A model generated the notes under the pieces. That model saw nothing but the letters and a program-made list of their open reading frames with translations, searched no databases and was not told where the DNA came from. A stretch of 37,735 bases of DNA, taken from NCBI GenBank assembly GCA_947382355.1, contig CANCYR010000031.1, forward strand, positions 1 through 37,735, given 5' to 3'. A program made the translations under genes and the position numbers. Below are positions 16,279-25,052 of this stretch, piece by piece; position 1 is the first letter of the stretch, and each line of letters opens with the position of its first letter. Origin of the DNA: an uncultured Lachnospiraceae bacterium (GTDB lineage Bacteria; Bacillota; Clostridia; Lachnospirales; Lachnospiraceae).

Positions 16279-17145
16279 CTATTCCGTCCTCGCAACAATA
16301 TAATCACATACAGTATCAGCATATTTGTCTAATTTTACAAGTAAAGCCAGATGTCCGCCTGTTATATCTGTTACAACAGTCGGATTTGTCATGATACGGA
16401 CCAAAGAGTCCTTGCATGGCTGATTAAAAGTATTGTCATCTTCTGATAAAATCAGTAAAACCTTATCATCCCACAGTTGAAAATTCTCCGCAGTCATACC
16501 GAAGTGGTTCTGTGCATCAATTAAAAAATCTATCATATGATATTCATAGGGTTTTGTCAAAAGCCTCAGCATAGCGTTACAAAGATTTTCCATCAATAAC
16601 TTTTCTTCTTGCAAGAAGCCCTCTGTTTTCTTTTTCATTACCGCCCATTTTATAAGTTTTTTATACAGGGTAAACGGGACAACCGATAATAGCTTCTTTG
16701 CTTTCTGCTGGCTCTTGATTATATTCATCAGATGAAGCCGGGCATCCCCTCCCATATCTTTTGCCAGGGAACAGGTATTTGACAATACCATTCCCTCAAT
16801 ATTTTCCGGATGATTTACTGCAATAATCTGTGCAACAATTCCACCAAGGGACTGACCGACCAGCCATACTTTTTCTTTTAGAATTTGTAACAGCTCTGCA
16901 ACCGCCTGAGCAAATTCCCTGTTATCCTTGAATTGTATCTGATAATCAAAGGTCAAAACAGAAAACTTCTCCGCAAACCTTTCAAAATGCAGATAGAATA
17001 AATCGGATAAACCTATCCCGCCCGTTAAAAGAACAATTGTAGCTTTTGGTTTCGGATTTTTATAATAACGGTATGTAAACGACCTTCCTGTAGATAACTC
17101 AGTTGTCTGCTGTGGATATTTTTGATAGAAATTTTCCAGACTCAT
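16279..17145 (-). CDS. Alpha/beta-fold hydrolase
   Basis: This is a cytoplasmic serine hydrolase of about 288 aa. The oxyanion region LLTGGIG, nucleophile elbow VGQSLGG (Ser99), an acid in SEDDNTF and the terminal His in TGGHLAL are in the expected order. The substrate is unknown; the fold includes esterases, lipases and peptidases. A ribosome site AAAGGA overlaps the end of the TetR gene. A GTG one codon upstream is an alternative start. The stop of the TetR gene is only a few bases away, so the two form an operon, and the hydrolase is probably controlled by that repressor. Confidence 0.85.
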   Translation of the reverse strand: MSLENFYQKYPQQTTELSTGRSFTYRYYKNPKPKATIVLLTGGIGLSDLFYLHFERFAEKFSVLTFDYQIQFKDNREFAQAVAELLQILKEKVWLVGQSLGGIVAQIIAVNHPENIEGMVLSNTCSLAKDMGGDARLHLMNIIKSQQKAKKLLSVVPFTLYKKLIKWAVMKKKTEGFLQEEKLLMENLCNAMLRLLTKPYEYHMIDFLIDAQNHFGMTAENFQLWDDKVLLILSEDDNTFNQPCKDSLVRIMTNPTVVTDITGGHLALLVKLDKYADTVCDYIVARTE

Positions 17146-17150
17146 CACGC

Positions 17151-17735
17151 TTATTTCCTTTCTTCCTTAAAAATATAATCTGCTATGGCATTGCAAAATA
17201 CAAGAATTGTTTCTTCGTATGCACATGGCTCAAGCATATCCCGATTAGAAGCTGCCAGCGCCATGATATTGCACATATTCACAATTACCTTTGCTTTCTT
17301 TTCTTTTTCTGAAACGGAAAGATTTTCGCAAATCCATTCTGCAAATTCAACGCTGTCATCCGCTTCATCCCCATCCGGAAGCTTACGCATAATAATTTTC
17401 ATTTCCTCCGGTGAAAAATAGTCATAAACTGTTTTTATCTTTGTATATCTGTGATACAAACAGGCCGCAACTTCATTTCTCTGTACCTTTTCACAAAGCA
17501 GCATCTTTTTTAACTCGCTTCGGTTTCTCTCCTTGATAAATTGTATGATTGCATAAAAATATGCTTCTTTAGAAGGAAAGAAATTATAAAAAGTCCCTTT
17601 TGCAATACCTGCTTCTGCTGCAAGGCTGTCAACCGCAATATTACGGTACGTTTTATTTTCTAATTCATGTATTCCTGCATTTAACAGTTTGATACGAATG
17701 ATTTCCCGTTCCTGTTCTGAAAATATTTTTGGCAT
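17151..17735 (-). CDS. TetR/AcrR-family transcriptional repressor
   Basis: This is a 194-aa repressor. The N-terminal helix-turn-helix is clear (NIAVDSLAAEAGIAKGTFYNFF, spread over residues 32-53), followed by SKEAYFYAII. The C-terminal ligand-binding half has several Cys and no further family match. AAAGGAG lies 8 bases before the ATG. A consensus promoter with an inverted repeat directly after it lies upstream, so the protein likely represses its own operon, including the alpha/beta hydrolase. The inducer is unknown. Confidence 0.92.
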   Translation of the reverse strand: MPKIFSEQEREIIRIKLLNAGIHELENKTYRNIAVDSLAAEAGIAKGTFYNFFPSKEAYFYAIIQFIKERNRSELKKMLLCEKVQRNEVAACLYHRYTKIKTVYDYFSPEEMKIIMRKLPDGDEADDSVEFAEWICENLSVSEKEKKAKVIVNMCNIMALAASNRDMLEPCAYEETILVFCNAIADYIFKEERK

Positions 17736-17750
17736 ACAATCATCTCCTTT

Positions 17751-17811
17751 TAATGACTAAATATTCTGTTCAAGTCATTAAGATTATAATGTTTTCTAAT
17801 ACAGATGTCAA
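17751..17811 (-). promoter_or_regulatory. Consensus promoter with overlapping TetR-type operator
   Basis: On the minus strand TTGACA (17806-17811), a 17-base spacer and TATAAT (17783-17788) give a perfect sigma-A promoter. Just after it is an inverted repeat TAATGACT/AGTCATTA (17773-17780 and 17751-17758, 14-base spacer), placed to block initiation. This is the expected geometry for self-repression by the adjacent TetR protein. Confidence 0.85.
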
Positions 17812-17846
17812 CAAAAACCTGATATTATTTTATTTCACACAATATA

Positions 17847-17880
17847 AATGACACTCCTGCAAGAATACAGAAGTGCCATT
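17847..17880 (-). terminator. Probable terminator after the kinase-like gene
   Basis: A 13-bp stem with two G-U pairs (17868-17880 with 17847-17859) follows the gene at 17889. The U-tract after it is poor (TTATATTGTG), so termination efficiency is doubtful. Confidence 0.5.
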
Positions 17881-17888
17881 CATGTTAT

Positions 17889-18467
17889 CTATCCGGAATT
17901 TTCCACATATTCCATAAATTCCCTTGTCTTAGACCAGTACTTTTCCCCCCATTTTTCAAAATTCCACTGCTCCATATATTCGTTGCACTCATAATCCACA
18001 TAATAGATTTTTTCCTTCTGTACCACAAAATTGGTAGGGAAATAATCTATATTCAGCCCAAAAGCATAAACCTTTTTGCACATTTCCCTGATTTGTACCA
18101 GGTATTCCTCCTTCATCCCGTCTGACAGGACCAAATCATAAATGGTGGGACCTTCTATATATTCCTTAAGGATGATTTCCTTCTCTTTGTCTATGGCATA
18201 CATTTTGGGAATGCGGATTCCTGTTTTTACAAGCCTTTCATAATCTGTCTGCTCCGCCTGTATTTTATCTCCAAACTGATAATAGCTGCATGGTTCGTGA
18301 TGAATCCACTTCAATACGCAATGTGTTTCACCATCCCATACAAGATAAGAATAGCCTCCCTTTCCATGTCCTAATAATTTTATCTTTTCATAGCCTTTGC
18401 CATGTACAAGAATTTTTTCACCGCCATCCCCCCATGGCTCCGTCTTTTTGTTGTCGTCTGCCTTCAT
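17889..18467 (-). CDS. Small protein-kinase-like phosphotransferase
   Basis: A compact kinase fold of 192 aa is visible. The glycine loop GHGKGGYSYLV is at 33-43, the ATP-binding Lys is Lys53 in VLKW, a hinge EYIEGPTIYDL follows, and a catalytic-like NIDYFPTNFVV has Asp140 and Asn145. Asp158 in YYVDYE stands for the metal-binding DFG Asp. It is shorter than Ser/Thr kinases and resembles RIO/Kdo-type or lipopolysaccharide-core kinases. A GGAGG site precedes the ATG by 6 bases. Substrate is unknown; it could phosphorylate a small molecule or a protein. It seems monocistronic. Confidence 0.75.
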   Translation of the reverse strand: MKADDNKKTEPWGDGGEKILVHGKGYEKIKLLGHGKGGYSYLVWDGETHCVLKWIHHEPCSYYQFGDKIQAEQTDYERLVKTGIRIPKMYAIDKEKEIILKEYIEGPTIYDLVLSDGMKEEYLVQIREMCKKVYAFGLNIDYFPTNFVVQKEKIYYVDYECNEYMEQWNFEKWGEKYWSKTREFMEYVENSG

Positions 18468-18612
18468 ATTGTTCCTCCGGTATTTTTTATTATTTTTTAC
18501 AAGGCTTCTCTCTGTACGCCCCTTAAGCAGCTATCCCTATTATAGTATTTCCCGGAAAATCATTCTTGCAAAATAACATCCCGTCATTAACACAAACCTA
18601 TTCTCAAACACC

Positions 18613-18650
18613 AAAAAAGGCAGTCCGGAATCCTTGCCGAAATGCCTTTT
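18613..18650 (-). terminator. Terminator after the 155-aa coiled-coil gene
   Basis: An 8-bp stem AAAAGGCA/TGCCTTTT (18643-18650 with 18615-18622) with an inner CGG/CCG pairing is followed by TT on the minus strand. It lies 11 bases after the stop at 18662. Confidence 0.7.
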
Positions 18651-18661
18651 CTGATTTTTCC

Positions 18662-19129
18662 TTATGCTTCATAAACTGTCATATGCGAACGTCTGTATGT
18701 ATCATTGTCTTTCTGCCTCAGCTCATTTTCCACCTGTGCCAGCTTTTGCTCCAGCTCCTTTACCGTTTTTTCATCTCTGGCAGCATTTTTCTGCTGCTCC
18801 AGTTGTGCCTTCTGCTGTTTCAGCCTTTCGATTTCCCGGTCCACCCGGTCGGTGCTGCCTGTGCAGCTTTTGACAGCTTTTTTCTCCCGTCCGGAATCCA
18901 CATATTGTATTTTAGGTCTTCCGTCTTCATCCTGAATTTTCTTATAAATGCCGGCAGGGTTTCTGGATTTTTTATCTTCCGGGATATATTCATCCTTTAT
19001 AGACCATTCCCCTTCTTTTTCCTTCCCGCCCTCCGGATTCACCCTGCTTTCTGCGGCCTCTTTCTGCAAATCACGGTAAACTGCTTCCTGCGGCTTTATA
19101 CTGCTGTTTTCAACTCCTGAAATGTTCAT
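18662..19129 (-). CDS. Hypothetical coiled-coil protein, 155 aa
   Basis: Unrecognised. After a short N-terminus (MNISGVENSS) and a disordered, charged middle, residues 99-142 form a strong coiled coil (DREIERLKQQKAQLEQQ... ELEQKLAQVENEL). It has no signal peptide and no membrane helix. AAGGAGG is 10 bases before the ATG. The opening MNISGV is reminiscent of small Lachnospiraceae proteins that often occur near each other. It lies 88 bases downstream of the 162-aa gene (19218-19706) and may share its transcript. Confidence 0.75.
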   Translation of the reverse strand: MNISGVENSSIKPQEAVYRDLQKEAAESRVNPEGGKEKEGEWSIKDEYIPEDKKSRNPAGIYKKIQDEDGRPKIQYVDSGREKKAVKSCTGSTDRVDREIERLKQQKAQLEQQKNAARDEKTVKELEQKLAQVENELRQKDNDTYRRSHMTVYEA

Positions 19130-19217
19130 TGATATGTTGCCTCCTTTTTATATAACTGTTACCTTTTATCCAATAATTGCAGCAACAAGGTGTTTCACAA
19201 TTATCTATGCATAATCC

Positions 19218-19706
19218 TTACACTAATACGGATATCTCCGAACCTTTTTGTATCTGATCTGCCTCTCCCGTTTTCGTGTATATGACATTTTCCTTTCCCA
19301 CAGCAGGCCTTCCGCCTTCCGAATTATCATTCTTCTGTTTTATGGCATTTTCACACAATACCTTTCCTTCCTGGCTGATTGTCAGCAGTTCCCCGCTGTC
19401 CTTTTTGTCGTCCTCTATTCTTTCTTCCAGCTCTTCACTTTCTTCCTTAAGCCTGTCAACTGCCTCTTCACGTGCCGCTTTTTCTCTTTCCTTTGCCTCC
19501 TTTTCGTCCTCCTTCATACCTTCACTGGCTTCTTCCTTGTATTCCTTTGCCTTGTCAGAAAATTCATTTACATATCCCATGGCTCTTTCCATGGTTGCCG
19601 TATCGCCTCTGCGCCTGGCGTCTTTAAATACCCGCAGCGGAACCTTCGTCATATTCATGTTGGTTCTTGCTCCTACCAGACCTTCCATTGTTTTTGTGCC
19701 CATCAT
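19218..19706 (-). CDS. Hypothetical charged helical protein, 162 aa
   Basis: Unrecognised. Residues 20-45 (VPLRVFKDARRRGDTATMER) precede a long, highly acidic/basic helix (50-103) full of Lys and Glu, then a tail with ISQEGKVLCENAIKQ. No signal peptide or membrane segment. GGAGG lies 10 bases before the ATG pair. It sits between the 155-aa coiled-coil gene and the histidine kinase of the second two-component system, all on one strand with gaps of 82-88 bases, so co-transcription with the kinase is possible. Confidence 0.75.
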   Translation of the reverse strand: MMGTKTMEGLVGARTNMNMTKVPLRVFKDARRRGDTATMERAMGYVNEFSDKAKEYKEEASEGMKEDEKEAKEREKAAREEAVDRLKEESEELEERIEDDKKDSGELLTISQEGKVLCENAIKQKNDNSEGGRPAVGKENVIYTKTGEADQIQKGSEISVLV

Positions 19707-19788
19707 ACTCTAACCGCCTCCTTGTCTGCTGAAATAACCTTTCCTTCTTATTTTCGGCAGCAGGAATATTGCCTGTTAGTTTCCTGTC

Positions 19789-21168
19789 TTAAACAGTCTG
19801 TTCCATGTCATGTACGGCATCCAATGGCAGCAGGATGGAAATGAAAAATACATCCTTTTTCACTTCCATGTCCATAACTCCACCGTATTTTTGCACTATA
19901 TCCCTGACATTGCCAAGTCCTATGCCGTGTTCATCCGGATTTGTCTTTAACGTAGTTCCCATTTTCACTGTCTCCTGCCGAAAAGTGCTGTTTTTTATTT
20001 CCAATAAAAAGCACCTTTTTACCAGCTGTGCCTGCACCTCTATAAACCGTTTTTCCTTTTCAGGCAGCCTTTCACATTCTTCCACGGCATTGTCCAGCAG
20101 ATTGCCAAACAGCACGCACAAGTCCATTTCCTCCATAGGACAGGGCTTGGGAATCTGCACATCACATTCCCATGATATTTTCTCTTTTTCCGCCTTTTTC
20201 CGGCTCTGATACAGCAATGCATCCACCACTTTGTTTCCTGCGGCCTCTTCCCCCGGCTCCATATCCCCGGCTTTCTGCATTTTCCCTAAATATCGTTCCG
20301 TTTTTTCCATATCCCCATCTGCCAGCAGCGCCTGCAATGCTATGATGTGGTTTTTCATGTCATGCCGGAGCCGTTCCATCCGCCCGTACTGCTCCTCCAG
20401 CATTTTGTAAGCTGCTATCTGGGACTGATACTGCCCGATTTTCTTTTGTTCCACATAGATTTTGTTCATTCCGAATACATAAAATCCTGCTGCAAACATG
20501 GACAATGCGGTAAAAACACAATTTCCCAAATGGCTGAAAATCTGATTGTAATACAAATTCCAGTCATCTCTGCCCCTTACCATAATTCCGTAAGTGGCAC
20601 CCCATCCTGAAATATCCGCAATCATGACAATTGCCAACAGCGGTGCAGTTAACAGTGCATACCATTTCCTCATTTTTCCGTCAAGAACGGATTTCAAATA
20701 TTTCGGCAGCAGGCTAATCACCCAAATGCCTGTTGCAAAGGTAAGACAAATAATCACATATTCTTCCCGATTAGCAATCATGGATTCCGTTTCCCCCTTC
20801 GCCACATGTAATAACACCAATGCAATACAGGAAAAAAAAGACTGGCAAAATCCCCACACCAGCGTTCTGACCGTAATCAATATGGAAGCCGTCAACAGCT
20901 TCTTTTCCATCTCCGCCCGAAATAAAAGCGCTGTCATTCCCAGTAAAAATAAATGTTCTGACAGCCCATAGACAATATATGGAAGCTTATAATATTCATA
21001 AGCAGCCATAAATGCCATGATGCCGCAAAAATAAATACAAACAAACAGCTTTTCTTTTATCTTTGAGGTTTCCAGAAACCGTCTGCAGAATCTGCCTGCG
21101 GCAATTGCATATGCCAGACAGCAAAGCGCCGATAACAAAACACCCCATGGAATCGTCACTAAGCTCAT
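19789..21168 (-). CDS. Sensor histidine kinase, AgrC-like (GHKL)
   Basis: This 459-aa kinase has about six to seven membrane helices in residues 1-235 and a coiled linker. The phosphorylation site is His269 (RLRHDMKNH). The GHKL ATPase domain has its N-box NLLDNAVEE at about 358-366 and a G-box GIGLGN at 415-420. It overlaps the response-regulator gene upstream by 4 bases (ATGA type), so the two are translated together. The sensor domain gives no hint of the ligand. Compared with the kinase at 7328 it has the more canonical catalytic boxes. Confidence 0.9.
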   Translation of the reverse strand: MSLVTIPWGVLLSALCCLAYAIAAGRFCRRFLETSKIKEKLFVCIYFCGIMAFMAAYEYYKLPYIVYGLSEHLFLLGMTALLFRAEMEKKLLTASILITVRTLVWGFCQSFFSCIALVLLHVAKGETESMIANREEYVIICLTFATGIWVISLLPKYLKSVLDGKMRKWYALLTAPLLAIVMIADISGWGATYGIMVRGRDDWNLYYNQIFSHLGNCVFTALSMFAAGFYVFGMNKIYVEQKKIGQYQSQIAAYKMLEEQYGRMERLRHDMKNHIIALQALLADGDMEKTERYLGKMQKAGDMEPGEEAAGNKVVDALLYQSRKKAEKEKISWECDVQIPKPCPMEEMDLCVLFGNLLDNAVEECERLPEKEKRFIEVQAQLVKRCFLLEIKNSTFRQETVKMGTTLKTNPDEHGIGLGNVRDIVQKYGGVMDMEVKKDVFFISILLPLDAVHDMEQTV

Positions 21169-21881
21169 AAAATTCCTCCGTTTGTTTTCATGTAGGCAAG
21201 TATTTCTTTCCCGAATTCCTCATATCTTCTTTTGGCAATCATGATTTTCTCCCCGTTGTCCAAAACAGCCTCCTGCCGGTTGTATGTGTTCACATATTTC
21301 AGATTTATCAGATAACTTTTATGGCATCTGAAAAAACCTTCTCCCACAAGCCGCTCCTCCAGCCTTCCAATCTGCTCATAGTATGTGAAAATATCGTCTG
21401 TTCCGTGTACATAAATCATTCTTCCTTTTATTTCAAAGTAATATATATCATCTAAAAACAGCTTCTTCTTTTGTCTTTCTTTGTTGACGATGAGAAAGCT
21501 TTTCGGGCTTTTTTCCAGCTTTTGCACAGCCCTTTGCAATGCCTTTTTCAGCTTTTTATCATCAACGGGTTTCACCAGATACCAGAAAGCCTCCACATCA
21601 TATGCTTCAAAAACATATTTCCTGCTGGATGATATAAAAATCAGCAGCTTGTCAGCCGCTGTTTTCCGAAATAATTCTGCCGTTCTCATTCCATCCAGTC
21701 CATCCATGATAATATCAAGGAATAGAATGTCAAAAGCTTCCGAAGCCTTTAGCAATTCTTTACCGCTGTAAAACTGGTGTAAAATAAAGGGCACTTTGAT
21801 TTCCTGCAAAATCCTCTTTATTTTCCCTGCTATATTGGAGCATTCCCTGATATCGTCATCGCACACTGCTATGGACAGCAT
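21165..21881 (-). CDS. LytTR-family response regulator
   Basis: This is a 238-aa regulator with receiver acidic residues Asp8, Asp9 and Asp10, phospho-acceptor Asp56 (ILFLDIIMDG) and the VKPV Lys. A LytTR domain with FFRCHKSYLINLKYVN and a DNGEKIMIAKRRY end follows. The longest frame starts 17 codons earlier. I chose MLSIAVCDD because receivers begin here and AGGAAG lies 8 bases upstream. It is the first gene of a pair with the kinase. Its likely targets include its own operon and the unknown proteins around it, but no binding site was found. Confidence 0.9.
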   Translation of the reverse strand: MLSIAVCDDDIRECSNIAGKIKRILQEIKVPFILHQFYSGKELLKASEAFDILFLDIIMDGLDGMRTAELFRKTAADKLLIFISSSRKYVFEAYDVEAFWYLVKPVDDKKLKKALQRAVQKLEKSPKSFLIVNKERQKKKLFLDDIYYFEIKGRMIYVHGTDDIFTYYEQIGRLEERLVGEGFFRCHKSYLINLKYVNTYNRQEAVLDNGEKIMIAKRRYEEFGKEILAYMKTNGGIL

Positions 21882-22049
21882 TCTTCCAACTTCCTTCCAT
21901 ACATTCGTACATTCCTTATATCTATCGGTCAAAATCCATGAAGGATTTGGTTCCTGTTTTAAACGGGCATTTTGTTGTTACATGCGGAGTACTGCTGTCT
22001 GTCTTCCTATGGCATTCTATCAGCATTCTTTACCATGAATTGCAAGTGA

Positions 22050-22340
22050 TCAGAACACCAGCACAACAGACAACAACAGAAGCAGACATACCGGCACTAA
22101 CGACAAAAATCCCAGCACATTTACCATCACTAATTTATATTTTCTGTTTGCAATGAGTGTATAGGCTCCTAATCCGCCTCCGCACAGCACTCCCAGCAGC
22201 AAGCCATTAAGACACCTTTCTATCATCATGGCATCATCAACCAGAAGCTTCACACAAACGACAGGAACCCAGATTGTCACCGCACATATACTTAATATAC
22301 GTAATACTATTTTTTCTTTTTTATCTTTCTGCATATTCAT
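22050..22340 (-). CDS. Small hypothetical membrane protein
   Basis: About 96 aa with two or three hydrophobic helices (KIVLRILSICAVTIW, CLNGLLLGVLCGGGLGAY, LGFLSLVPVCLLLLL) and a basic N-terminus. No family recognised. The start is uncertain: ATG codons occur at 22340 and 22334, neither with a clear ribosome site, and a TTG at 22358 gives the longest frame. A promoter candidate overlaps the beginning, which would leave only a very short leader. Confidence 0.55.
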   Translation of the reverse strand: MNMQKDKKEKIVLRILSICAVTIWVPVVCVKLLVDDAMMIERCLNGLLLGVLCGGGLGAYTLIANRKYKLVMVNVLGFLSLVPVCLLLLLSVVLVF

Positions 22341-22355
22341 TTTTTCATTATCAGG

Positions 22356-22384
22356 CAATTACAATATAACAAATATCCTGTCAA
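22356..22384 (-). promoter_or_regulatory. Possible promoter of the small membrane gene
   Basis: On the minus strand TTGACA (22379-22384), a 17-base spacer and TAATTG (22356-22361). The -35 is perfect, the -10 is weak. Transcription would begin only about ten bases before the first ATG. Confidence 0.35.
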
Positions 22385-22430
22385 TTTCTATATAGATTTC
22401 ATAGCATTGACACGCCAACTGACGCCCTCC

Positions 22431-23243
22431 CTAAAAAGGCAGGCGGAATAAGCGGACTGCATTCCGATACATAATATTTTCATAGCTTTCTGTTCCGATT
22501 CTGTCCTCAAGCTCATTAAAATATGCCTGATAAATAGAAATGTCCCCTTTTGGATTATTGTGATAGGTGTCCAGCCCGTCAATGGGATTGTCGCTTCCAA
22601 ACAGCATTTTCCCGCTGCCCGCTGTTTTGATTGCCTGAATGGTACTTTCCAAAGGAACCCAGGTGGTATCCCCGTATAAATTGGGCAAAGTGCCAAGCAA
22701 ACGGATTGCCTCCTGATTATCCGAGCCAAGCCCCATATGCACCATAATGAAATCAATATCGGGATGTTTTTCTGCCGCATTCCACACATGAACCGGCTCC
22801 GCCTCTTCACAGCCTCCGGTATGGACTGCTACCGGAAAACGGAATCTTTCTGCAAGTTCCAGATAAGGCACCGCCTTTGGAGAATCCATTGCTGTTTTGG
22901 AATGAAAAGGATGAAACTTTAACCCATAGATGATATCCCTGTTTTTTTCCAGTATGTCCACAAGCTCTTTGGTTATGCTTTCCCCAAAAGGCTTCATCCA
23001 TGCAAGGACACCGATTTTATCCGGATATTTTCTGGCAAACCGAATGCTTCTTTCTAAAGAAGCCAGCTGGTCTATCTGCAGCTTTCTTGGAATTTCCTTC
23101 TGGTCAAAATCCACTTCCGTGGAATCTATGTTAGAAACAAGGGAATAATCTATGCCGTATTTTTTCATGGATTCTATTACCATTTCTTCCGGCATTTGAA
23201 ATTTCAGCATGTTCCCGATGTGTACGTGGGTATCGATAATCAT
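22431..23243 (-). CDS. Amidohydrolase family protein (Amidohydro_2 type)
   Basis: A TIM-barrel metal-dependent hydrolase or decarboxylase of 270 aa. Metal ligands are visible in order: DTHVHIG at residues 3-9, the GLKFHPFH stretch, AVHTGG, IMVHMG and the late Asp in LFGSDNPIDG. The substrate is unknown; this family includes decarboxylases, lactonases and amidases. The start MIIDTHVH was chosen over a GTG seven codons earlier because the barrel begins there; AAAGGA lies 12 bases upstream. The gene appears to stand alone between the two-component system and the 361-aa unknown protein. Confidence 0.85.
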   Translation of the reverse strand: MIIDTHVHIGNMLKFQMPEEMVIESMKKYGIDYSLVSNIDSTEVDFDQKEIPRKLQIDQLASLERSIRFARKYPDKIGVLAWMKPFGESITKELVDILEKNRDIIYGLKFHPFHSKTAMDSPKAVPYLELAERFRFPVAVHTGGCEEAEPVHVWNAAEKHPDIDFIMVHMGLGSDNQEAIRLLGTLPNLYGDTTWVPLESTIQAIKTAGSGKMLFGSDNPIDGLDTYHNNPKGDISIYQAYFNELEDRIGTESYENIMYRNAVRLFRLPF

Positions 23244-23372
23244 TATGCATACCGTTCCTTTCACTTATTATCTGCAAAGCAACCAGTTTATATGAACCGG
23301 CTGCCATTTATTTATGTACAAAGCAGCCCGTCATATTATATATCTGTCACTTATACAGGCACTAAGACAGCA

Positions 23373-24458
23373 TTACATTCCAATCCAGGCCATAAAGCGG
23401 TTTGCACTGTTATCCACCCATGCCTCTGATAAGCCTGTCTGTTTCTTCAGACTTGCAAAAAACGCCCGGACATCCTTATAAGACACTCCCTGATAAACAT
23501 CCGGCAGTTCTGTCTTCTCCATTGTTTCTTTCCAGCTCTTGTACCGTGCAACAGCCTCCTCATAATTCGTAAGTCTTTTTCCTGTTTTACTTTCCAGCGT
23601 ATTGGATTCCCTGTTCATCACCTGGCTTATCTGCTTTTGCAGCTCGATAAATCTACTTCCCCAACCGGACTCCCCATTTATGATTCTCGTATTCAAGTCC
23701 TTCATCTGATGGTACAATTCCGGTGCTTTTTCTTTTAATATATCGCTTTCATGCACATATTCATCAGGCGCTCCCACAAGCGGTCCCTTTTCAATATGGT
23801 ATGTTACTTGTCCATTCGGGGAGACAGTGCCATTCATGCCATATTTTGCAATTGTCTCCATGGCAGCCAGATATTCCTTTCCCTGCTCCTTGTCCAGATA
23901 ATTTTCAGCCAGATATTTCGACTCTTCCAAGCCAAATGCAATCATTTCTTTTCGTTCATCTTCGGACATCCCTTCCACATTATGGGGCAGCAGATGATTT
24001 CTGATGATGTTCATTGAAGCCTTAACCACATTTTCGTCTGCATTTTCAAGACTTTTATAAAGCTTTTCATTAGTCTGGATATTGGGTATGATAAGCCTGC
24101 GTGTATCCTCCATATGTACGATATGTTTATCCAGTTCTGCGCATTTTTGCTCCCAGACTGCCTTTTCTTCCTCCGTCATCTCATAGGCCTGTTTTCTGCT
24201 CTGTTCCTTTATACTTTCTGCCAAAGCAGCCAAGCCGTCACCGGAAAACTCTACTATTACATTATCTCCATATTGTGAACCAATGTCTTTCATTGCCTTC
24301 ATAAGCTCTTCCTTAGACATCTTATCCATAATCTTATTTCCATGTTCTTCTGTAGTTTTAAATTCATATTTCACCAAAGTGCCTTTTTCGTATGCACCGT
24401 TCCCATAACTATTAATCGTTGATGTCCCTTTGTAAAAATTACTGTAATCATAATTCAT
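23373..24458 (-). CDS. Hypothetical protein, 361 aa
   Basis: I do not recognise a named family. The N-terminus (MNYDYSNFYKGTSTINSYG) is flexible and followed by VKYEFKTT and QYGDNVIVEFSGDG. The remaining 250 residues are helical and charged, with a regular pattern of Lys, Glu and Trp. No signal peptide or membrane helix. AAAGGAG lies 8 bases before the chosen ATG, 22 codons inside the longest frame. Gene style and length suggest a cytoplasmic or exported-by-unknown-route protein of the same lineage-specific group as the genes at 15214, 18662 and 19218. Confidence 0.75.
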   Translation of the reverse strand: MNYDYSNFYKGTSTINSYGNGAYEKGTLVKYEFKTTEEHGNKIMDKMSKEELMKAMKDIGSQYGDNVIVEFSGDGLAALAESIKEQSRKQAYEMTEEEKAVWEQKCAELDKHIVHMEDTRRLIIPNIQTNEKLYKSLENADENVVKASMNIIRNHLLPHNVEGMSEDERKEMIAFGLEESKYLAENYLDKEQGKEYLAAMETIAKYGMNGTVSPNGQVTYHIEKGPLVGAPDEYVHESDILKEKAPELYHQMKDLNTRIINGESGWGSRFIELQKQISQVMNRESNTLESKTGKRLTNYEEAVARYKSWKETMEKTELPDVYQGVSYKDVRAFFASLKKQTGLSEAWVDNSANRFMAWIGM

Positions 24459-24573
24459 AATCTGCACTCTCCTTTGCATTTTTCTCTGACAAATCCATTT
24501 GCCTGTGTTGGATGATTTTTTCATTATATGATATCGTCATATTCCATCCTCTTACTTACTATATAATAATGTT

Positions 24574-24831
24574 TTAATTGGTAAAGTTATTGTTCACTTC
24601 CATGCCAAATAAGTAAAATGCATATTGCACCGTTTTAGAAAAGGGATTTTGCACCGTATCAAAAGAATAACCCGGGCCGGAATAGTGACAATACCCGGAA
24701 TATTTTGTTTCCACGCAAAATACAGGCGGTTTCTGAGCATTTACCCTTGAAAAATCGATTGCTCCCGCAATAATCCAAAGAAATAACAAAAGAAATAAAA
24801 TACCTGCTGCCAGCTTTATCTTATTACCCAT
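24574..24831 (-). CDS. Small single-helix or secreted hypothetical protein, 85 aa
   Basis: An N-terminal hydrophobic segment (residues 7-24, LAAGILFLLLFLWIIAGA) after two Lys makes this a membrane-anchored or exported protein. The remaining 60 residues contain two Cys, many Tyr and Gly (YSGYCHYSGPGYSF). AGGAGG lies 5 bases before the ATG. An extended -10 promoter is upstream. The family is unknown. Confidence 0.65.
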   Translation of the reverse strand: MGNKIKLAAGILFLLLFLWIIAGAIDFSRVNAQKPPVFCVETKYSGYCHYSGPGYSFDTVQNPFSKTVQYAFYLFGMEVNNNFTN

Positions 24832-24884
24832 AAAACCCTCCTGATTATCATCCCGTTCACATTTGTACTGCTCATTATGAAAAA

Positions 24885-24893
24885 ATTATAGCA
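24885..24893 (-). promoter_or_regulatory. Extended -10 promoter of the 85-aa gene
   Basis: On the minus strand TGCTATAAT is a perfect extended -10 (24885-24893), 54 bases before the start codon. No convincing -35 is seen, as expected for extended -10 promoters. Confidence 0.5.
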
Positions 24894-25052
24894 TAGGGAA
24901 AATCCAACCATTACCCCAAGTCGTCTAAAAACAGTGGTGTTTCCGCCCTTTATATGGTAAAATAACACATAAGAAATACAAACATTCTTTTTTTAACTGT
25001 CTTTACATTCACTTCACATAAAAATAAACAAAATAATTTGGGGAAAAATCAA

